This document shows, piece after piece, positions 44,516-49,586 of a DNA stretch of 49,586 nucleotides (positions within the stretch are counted from its first letter, which is position 1; each line of letters opens with the position of its first letter). Under the pieces are notes generated by a model that saw only the letters and a program-made list of their open reading frames with translations, did no database searches and was not told where the DNA came from. This DNA is from Verrucomicrobiota bacterium (GTDB lineage Bacteria; Verrucomicrobiota; Verrucomicrobiia; Limisphaerales; Fontisphaeraceae), in NCBI GenBank assembly GCA_037139415.1, contig JBAXGN010000031.1, positions 1-49,586 on the forward strand, read 5' to 3'. The position numbers were made by a program, and so were the translations under genes.

Positions 44516-46996
44516 TTACGGCGCGCCCGCCGCAGCCGCGCGCTGGTGCCCGGCCCAATACAGGAGCACGCCCAAGAGTGCAAAGGGCAGCAGGGAAAGT
44601 GCGTCGGAATACGCGCCATTGTAGAACGGGTTGCCCATCGCCCAATGCTCCATCGTGGTATTAAATCCGCTCAGTGCCACGGCGCAGAACGCGATGACGA
44701 TGCCCGCAATGGCGCCGCCGGCAATGTACCCTGAGGCCATTAGCACGCCCGGGCTTTTGTCGCCTTCCGCCACCAGTTGCTCCTCGGTGAGGTCGTGATC
44801 CTTGAGTCTCCGGCGCAGATGCCGATCCACCAGCCAGCGGATCAGCCCGCCAACAAAGATCGGCGTGGAGGAGGACAGCGGCAGGTACACGCCCACCGCG
44901 AACGCAAGCGAGGAAATCCCGCACAGCTCCAGCGTCACCGCGATCATCACGCCAAGAATCACCAGCGCCCAGGGAAGCCGGCGGTCCAGAATGCCTTTGA
45001 TGATGTACGACATCAGCGTCGCCTTGGGCGCGACGAACTTCTGCACCTCGCTGCCATCCGGGCGGAACTTATGCGTGCCGTTGATGCCGGGGTCCGAAAG
45101 GCAGACGGGCGCACCCTGGGCATTGATCAGGTAACAACCGGCGGGGCCGCCGGTGTCGTCGGTTTTGTACCAGACGTCATACGTCCCGGCGGGCACTCCG
45201 GCGGTGGCCGCGATGGTTTTCTGCCTGGTGATCTGCGCCGGGTTGGCTTGCAGCGTGGCCGGGTAATTTTCCACGCGGCGGTAAATGGCTTTGCCCGCCG
45301 CCTCCACGGCGTAGCAGCCGGGCGTCAGGTTGGTGAACACGGCGGCGTTTTCGCCGGTCACGAGCAGTTCGCGGTAATCGCCGGGTTGTGGCGGCGCGGG
45401 CTGGGCGGTCCAGGGTTTCAAGGACGCGAGCTGCCGGGCGTCGAGCCGCAGCGCGGATTCCGGCTCCAGCGTGACGCGCGGTACATAGACAGTGGCGGCG
45501 TCATTCAGCCGCAGCAGAATCGGGCCCAGCACCAGGGCCGAGGCCAGCGCGCCAAGCAGGATCGCGATCTGTTGCAGACGCGGCGTGGCGCCCACAAGGA
45601 AGCCGGTCTTCAAATCCTGGGACGTCGTGCCGCCGTTGGAAGCCGCAATGCACACGATACCGCCCACCGAGAGCGCGGTGACAAAGTAGCCCGGCCCCGT
45701 CCAGCCGAGCACGAGGAAGATCAGGCAGGTCAGCAGCAGCGTGGCGACCGTCATGCCGGAGATGGGGTTCGAGCTGGAGCCGATCTCGCCCGTCAGCCGC
45801 GAGGAAACTGTCACAAAGAGGAACCCGAACACCACAATGAGCACCGCACCGAGCAGGTTCATGTGCAGGGTGGAGGCCGCGAGGATGGCCGCGAGCAGCA
45901 CGACGATCCCGCCGATCACAAACTTCATGGAAAGATCCGTCTCCGTGCGCGTGCCGCTAGTCTGGCCCGCCCGCGCCGCCTGGAAATCCGCCAGGCCGGC
46001 CTTCAGCCCGTGCAGCAGGGTCGGCAGGGAGCGGAACAGGCTGATGATGCCCCCCGCCGCCACCGCCCCCGCGCCGATATATAATATATAGGCGCCGCGA
46101 ATTTCATCCGGCCCCATGTTCTTGATCAAGTCGCGCCCCGGCGGCAACGCCTCGGTCAGGTTATCGCCGAAGAACTTGATCATGGGAATCAGCACCAGGT
46201 ACGACAGCACGCCCCCGGCGCACATAATGGACGCAATGCGCGGGCCAATGATGTACCCCACGCCCAGCAGCTCCGGGGAAATCTCCGCCGAAACCGAGCC
46301 CGACTTAAAGACCCCGCCAAAAATCTTCTCAGGCACTTCCTTCCAGCCCTTAAAGACCAGCATCACCGTCTTATAAGCCAGTCCGATGCCGAACCCGGCG
46401 AAAATGGTCCGCGCGCTGATTTCCCCGGCCTGGATGGATTTCTTTGCGGAGGCAGAAGCGTTGGCCTTGGACTCGGCGGAAGCCCCCGCCTTCAGCACCT
46501 CGGCGCAAGCGGTGCCCTCGGGATATTTCAACTGCCCATGCTGCTGCACAATGAGCGCCCGCCGCAGCGGGATCATCATCAGAATGCCCAGCAGCCCGCC
46601 CAACACCGCCACCAGCATCACCCGCGAAATCTCCAGGTCAAACCCCAGGATCATAATGGCCGGCATGGTGACGCCAATGCCGAACGCAATGGACTCGCCC
46701 GCCGACCCGGCGGTCTGCACGATGTTGTTTTCCAGGATTGTGGCGTCCTTGACGCCCAGTTTGGACGCCAGCCGGAACAGCGCCACCGAGATCACCGCCA
46801 CCGGGATGGACGCACTGACCGTCAGGCCCACCTTAAGGACCAGATACAGCGAACTCGCACCGAACACGATCCCCAGAATCGTCCCCAGGATCAGCGCGCG
46901 GACGGTAAACTCCGGCAGGCGGACCGACGCGGGGATGTACGGCTCAAACGCCGGGGGCGGGGCCGGGCGGCTGGCCGGTGGTTCTGGGTTTTGCAT
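44516..46996 (-). CDS. OPT-family oligopeptide transporter with extra loop domain
   Basis: 826 aa, many membrane segments. OPT signatures: LYLVLKVGLTVSASIPVAVIS, NNIVQTAGSAGESIAFGIGVTMPA (residues 90-113), YPEGTACAEVLKAG, TSQDLKTGFLVGATPRLQQIA, and SGYIAGGAIAGIVIAF near the end. Between LRLNDAAT (about 500) and VAPKATLMSYIIKGIL (about 650) lies a soluble insert of about 140 aa, beta-rich, where ordinary members have a short loop; it would face one side of the membrane. Imports small peptides, possibly with metals. Starts 21 nt after the S46 dipeptidyl-peptidase stop: peptidase and peptide importer in one transcript. Confidence 0.93.
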   Translation of the reverse strand: MQNPEPPASRPAPPPAFEPYIPASVRLPEFTVRALILGTILGIVFGASSLYLVLKVGLTVSASIPVAVISVALFRLASKLGVKDATILENNIVQTAGSAGESIAFGIGVTMPAIMILGFDLEISRVMLVAVLGGLLGILMMIPLRRALIVQQHGQLKYPEGTACAEVLKAGASAESKANASASAKKSIQAGEISARTIFAGFGIGLAYKTVMLVFKGWKEVPEKIFGGVFKSGSVSAEISPELLGVGYIIGPRIASIMCAGGVLSYLVLIPMIKFFGDNLTEALPPGRDLIKNMGPDEIRGAYILYIGAGAVAAGGIISLFRSLPTLLHGLKAGLADFQAARAGQTSGTRTETDLSMKFVIGGIVVLLAAILAASTLHMNLLGAVLIVVFGFLFVTVSSRLTGEIGSSSNPISGMTVATLLLTCLIFLVLGWTGPGYFVTALSVGGIVCIAASNGGTTSQDLKTGFLVGATPRLQQIAILLGALASALVLGPILLRLNDAATVYVPRVTLEPESALRLDARQLASLKPWTAQPAPPQPGDYRELLVTGENAAVFTNLTPGCYAVEAAGKAIYRRVENYPATLQANPAQITRQKTIAATAGVPAGTYDVWYKTDDTGGPAGCYLINAQGAPVCLSDPGINGTHKFRPDGSEVQKFVAPKATLMSYIIKGILDRRLPWALVILGVMIAVTLELCGISSLAFAVGVYLPLSSSTPIFVGGLIRWLVDRHLRRRLKDHDLTEEQLVAEGDKSPGVLMASGYIAGGAIAGIVIAFCAVALSGFNTTMEHWAMGNPFYNGAYSDALSLLPFALLGVLLYWAGHQRAAAAGAP

Positions 46997-47017
46997 GGCG
47001 TCAGGGCGGGGCGTGTT

Positions 47018-49108
47018 TTACGGCTTTTTGCCGAGCAGCTCCGCAGCCAGCGGCGCGGCATCATAAACCTTCGTCAGCGCCTCGATAATCGCGCTTGAAT
47101 GCACCGAGACGGCGCGGCCCTGCTCATCGGTGTACTGGATATCCGCGATCAACGATTGCAGGTTGCCATCAAAAATGATCCCCACGAATTCGCCTTGGCG
47201 GTTGACCACCGGGCTGCCCGAATTGCCGCCCACAATGTCCGCCGTGCACACGAAATTATACGGCGTGTCCAGGTTCAACTTCGCGCGGCGCGCGGCCCAC
47301 TTGGGCGGCAGGTCAAAGGGCGGCTCGTTATGATGCTCGGCGGCGCGCGCGTACAGCCCGGCGAGGGTTGTCTGGTGCGGAATCTTCCGCCCATCCTCCT
47401 CATAGCCCTTCACCAGGCCAAAGGCCAGGCGCAGCGTGAACGTGGCGTCCGGGTACGCGCTGTCGCCCTCGACCGCGTACCGCGCCTTGGCGATTTGCGC
47501 GTGCGCCTGCTGCTGGATCTCCCGCTGCACATCCACGACCTTGCGCGCCGCCCGCGCCTCGGCGTCCACCAGGCGTGCCAGCTCGATCATGGAATCCTTC
47601 GCCGCATTCAGGGCAGGCAGCCCGCCCTCGTAAATTTTCTTGCGGACCGCCGCATCGCCCAGCTTCGTCCCGCGGATCAGCTCGCTGGCCCGCTCGCGCG
47701 GCGATTTGCCCGCCAAAACCTTTTGCACCAGCGGATGCCCGTAGCCCAGCTCGACGGCGAGCTGCGCAAACCCGTCCGCCAGCTTCAGCGTCTCCACATC
47801 GGCGTAAATCGGCTGCTCGGCAAACAAGTCATACTCGAACGATTCCCGGCTGGAATCGCTGTACTCCTCCAACCGCTCGCCGTTGGGCTTCTGCCGCTCC
47901 TCGGCGGCGCGCAATAACTGCCGGCCGTAACTGAACAACTCGCTGTGGAACCCGTGCGCGTGCTCCAGCAAATTATACTTCAGCGCGTTCGTGCCGATCA
48001 CCTGCTGCGCCTGCGCGATGCGGTCCCACGCCCCGGCGCACGGCGCCAGCGCGGGGTTCGCCGCCACGGCGGCGCGGAGCTTCTGCTCGGCGGCACGTTT
48101 GCGCTCCAGCACCGTGGGATCCTGCAACCCTTCCAGCACCCCGTCATCCGCCTTGCGCACATTCTTCAGGCCGAACAACTCCGGCTTGGCGCGGCGCGCA
48201 TTCTCGGCGCTGCGCTCGCTGAAGACCCCCAGCAACACCTCCAGCCGCTTCACCCGCAGCAACTCGCGCGGCAACCGCACATCCCGCTGATACTCCAGCT
48301 CCACGACCGTCCGCGAGCGGTCCGTATGCCCCGGATGCCCGCTGACGAACACCAGCTCACCCTCCGCCGCGCCCGCCGCGCTCCACTTCAAATAATGCTT
48401 CAGCCGTACCGGCTTGCCGCCCTCATACACGCGGAACAGGCAGATATCCAAATCAAAGCGCGGATACTCGAAATTATCCGGGTCCCCGCCAAAGAACGCC
48501 GCCTGCTCCTCCGGCGCGAACACCAGCCGCACATCCGTGTATTTTTTGAAGCGATACAAATGATACTGCCCGCCCTGATACAGCGTCACCACATCGCTGC
48601 GCAGCCCCGTCTTCTCCAGCGACTCCTTCTCAATCGCCGCAATCACGCCCCGCCGCGCCGCGAACGCCGCCTCATCCGCCATGCCGGGCGGAATCGCCGC
48701 GTTCACCCGCGCCGTGACATCCTCAATGCTCTCCAGCACATTCAACTCCAAGCCGGGGCACGGCTTCTCCTCCGCGCGCGTCCGCGCATAAAAGCCGTCG
48801 TGCAGATAATCATGCTCCTTGGAACTGAGCCGCTGCAGCGAATCCGAGCCCACGTGGTGATTGGACAGCACCAGGCCATCCGGCGAGACGAACTCCCCCG
48901 ATCCGCCGCTGCTGAACCGCACCGACGCCCGCTGCAAATTCTCCAGCCACGCCTCCGACGGCTCAAAGCCATGGCGCTCGCGCAACAACTGGCGCGGCGG
49001 ATGATTATACAGCCACATACCCTCATCGGCGCCGGTCGGCTGGCCGGCCAAAACAATTCCCATGCTTAACATAACCGTGTACGGCTTCACATGATCGCTC
49101 AATTTCAT
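47018..49108 (-). CDS. S46-family dipeptidyl-peptidase (DPP7-like)
   Basis: 696 aa from ATG 49108; a longer frame to 49375 begins in repeat DNA and is unlikely, and DPP7 is about 710 aa. Weak signal peptide (KPYTVMLSMGIVLAGQPTGA). The family start DEGMWLYNHPP and the chymotrypsin-like triad are present: His in GLVLSNHHVGSDS (84/85), Asp in FFGGDPDNFEYPRFDLDICLFR, Ser in DIVGGNSGSPVVNRQGE. After the Ser, IIFDGNLQSL has Gly where DPP11 (acidic-P1-specific) has Arg673, so a DPP7-like preference for hydrophobic P1 is predicted. It clips dipeptides from peptides in the periplasm. Operon with the OPT transporter. Confidence 0.93.
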   Translation of the reverse strand: MKLSDHVKPYTVMLSMGIVLAGQPTGADEGMWLYNHPPRQLLRERHGFEPSEAWLENLQRASVRFSSGGSGEFVSPDGLVLSNHHVGSDSLQRLSSKEHDYLHDGFYARTRAEEKPCPGLELNVLESIEDVTARVNAAIPPGMADEAAFAARRGVIAAIEKESLEKTGLRSDVVTLYQGGQYHLYRFKKYTDVRLVFAPEEQAAFFGGDPDNFEYPRFDLDICLFRVYEGGKPVRLKHYLKWSAAGAAEGELVFVSGHPGHTDRSRTVVELEYQRDVRLPRELLRVKRLEVLLGVFSERSAENARRAKPELFGLKNVRKADDGVLEGLQDPTVLERKRAAEQKLRAAVAANPALAPCAGAWDRIAQAQQVIGTNALKYNLLEHAHGFHSELFSYGRQLLRAAEERQKPNGERLEEYSDSSRESFEYDLFAEQPIYADVETLKLADGFAQLAVELGYGHPLVQKVLAGKSPRERASELIRGTKLGDAAVRKKIYEGGLPALNAAKDSMIELARLVDAEARAARKVVDVQREIQQQAHAQIAKARYAVEGDSAYPDATFTLRLAFGLVKGYEEDGRKIPHQTTLAGLYARAAEHHNEPPFDLPPKWAARRAKLNLDTPYNFVCTADIVGGNSGSPVVNRQGEFVGIIFDGNLQSLIADIQYTDEQGRAVSVHSSAIIEALTKVYDAAPLAAELLGKKP

Positions 49109-49315
49109 AAATGCACGGCAGGGGAATTCCCCCGGCCACGCCTGCGCAAGATAAATCCCCCGCCGCCAACCTGCAATCGGTAATTCCAACTCTGCGTTGC
49201 TGTAGAGGCAAGGCGATGGACCCCGTGCCGCAACCGTTTTCAGGATTGCCGATCCAAAGTGCGCTGGTTGCAAACGCTCAATGCGAACCACCCCCTCACC
49301 CCGCCTGCGGCCACA
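49109..49315. other. Non-coding DNA upstream of the S46 gene
   Basis: No gene, RNA or strong promoter recognised. Part of a roughly 480-bp gene-free end region that also holds the two palindromic elements listed next. Confidence 0.5.
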
Positions 49316-49403
49316 GTAGGAGCTGACGTAAGGAAGCTCTAACTTCTTCCGCGCAACGCGGTGGTTACGCGGCAAGTTTGAGTCTCGTTACCTCGCCTGC
49401 TAC
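49316..49403. repeat. 88-bp MITE-like element with 28-bp terminal inverted repeats
   Basis: Left end 49316-49343 and right end 49376-49403 are inverted copies, ungapped, 20 of 28 identical; both tips read GTAG. The centre holds a hairpin CCGCG-CAA-CGCGG (49349-49361). No transposase gene inside. Resembles non-autonomous elements or palindromic intergenic repeats. Confidence 0.65.
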
Positions 49404-49447
49404 TTGTTAATTGCCATCCGGGTTGCGGTGCGCGATGACACGCGGTT

Positions 49448-49547
49448 TCATCCCGTGAGGGATGACATATAGTAGCCGGTCGGTCGCGAGGGGCACGGGG
49501 CGCGACCACCGGTGCGCACCAGAAAACCGACGCATCCTGAAGGGATG
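49448..49547. repeat. Cluster of three hairpins
   Basis: TCATCCC-GTGA-GGGATGA (49448-49465), then a 13-bp stem with one bulged base (GCCGGT and GGTCGCG, 49475-49488, pairing with CGCGACC and ACCGGT, 49501-49513), then CATCC-TGAAG-GGATG (49533-49547). The outer hairpins share the CATCC/GGATG stem, so they may be ends of a palindromic repeat element. Confidence 0.65.
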
Positions 49548-49586
49548 AATGTATTAACTGCATTTTACCGCATTTTTTTAGGTTTA

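Noticed and set aside
44777-46084. 435-aa plus-strand frame opposite the OPT transporter
   Set aside because: Composition typical of antisense GC-rich DNA; the minus strand has clear OPT signatures.
47945-49069. 374-aa plus-strand frame opposite the S46 peptidase
   Set aside because: Leu/Arg/His-rich antisense translation with no motif; the minus strand holds the catalytic triad.

Overview
The window is a bacterial chromosome segment of roughly 58-60% GC (my estimate by eye) that most resembles Verrucomicrobiota (Pedosphaera/Limisphaera-like). The clues are a type II prepilin-like protein with the [18 protein letters not shown] segment, several Sec/Tat-exported TIM-barrel sugar isomerase and oxidoreductase-like proteins, a small cytoplasmic fibronectin-III protein, alternative complex III subunits, an S46 peptidase, and intergenic palindromic repeats. 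The assignment rests on gene content and style; no rRNA or tRNA gene was seen.

Left part (1-14,206). A secreted carbohydrate-active-type protein and a small NPCBM-like protein (minus strand) are followed by a minus-strand unit purD > S41-like pseudoprotease > a three-domain fusion (LMW phosphatase + RpiB + serine hydroxymethyltransferase) > rho. RpiB and GlyA would supply ribose-5-phosphate and glycine, the precursors that meet at PurD. Divergent from purD is an HtrA/DegQ-type protease with an ECF/sigmaE-like promoter candidate. Next comes a tight minus-strand trio: a lipoprotein, an LpxL/HtrB-type acyltransferase and a LolA-like carrier.

Accessory stretch (14,207-16,919). This holds about 950 bp without a supported gene. 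In it are a REPIN-like pair of hairpins and an 18-unit array of 21-bp repeats in perfect register (14,575-14,952). A promoter with an overlapping palindrome then leads to a fibronectin-III gene with a strong terminator, followed by two small AT-richer membrane-protein genes.

Centre (16,920-37,649). A phosphodiesterase-superfamily protein precedes actA-actB, the pentaheme cytochrome and Fe-S subunit of alternative complex III, with no actC-F after them. Two exported TIM-barrel proteins, gyrB-gyrA, a very large GH13+GH133 glycogen debranching enzyme on the opposite strand, and aroA-cmk-plsC-nikR follow.

Right part (37,662-49,586). A protein built of two tandem protein-kinase-like domains, a Tat-exported sugar isomerase-like protein, an unrecognised 550-aa protein followed by a lipoprotein and a DUF2238 membrane protein, a pseudopilin pair, and an OPT peptide transporter directly downstream of an S46 dipeptidyl-peptidase. 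The last 480 bp are non-coding and carry two MITE-like palindromic elements.

The strongest candidates for something undescribed are the 21-bp phased dyad array with its neighbouring fn3 gene, the tandem kinase-like protein, and the LMWP-RpiB-GlyA fusion.
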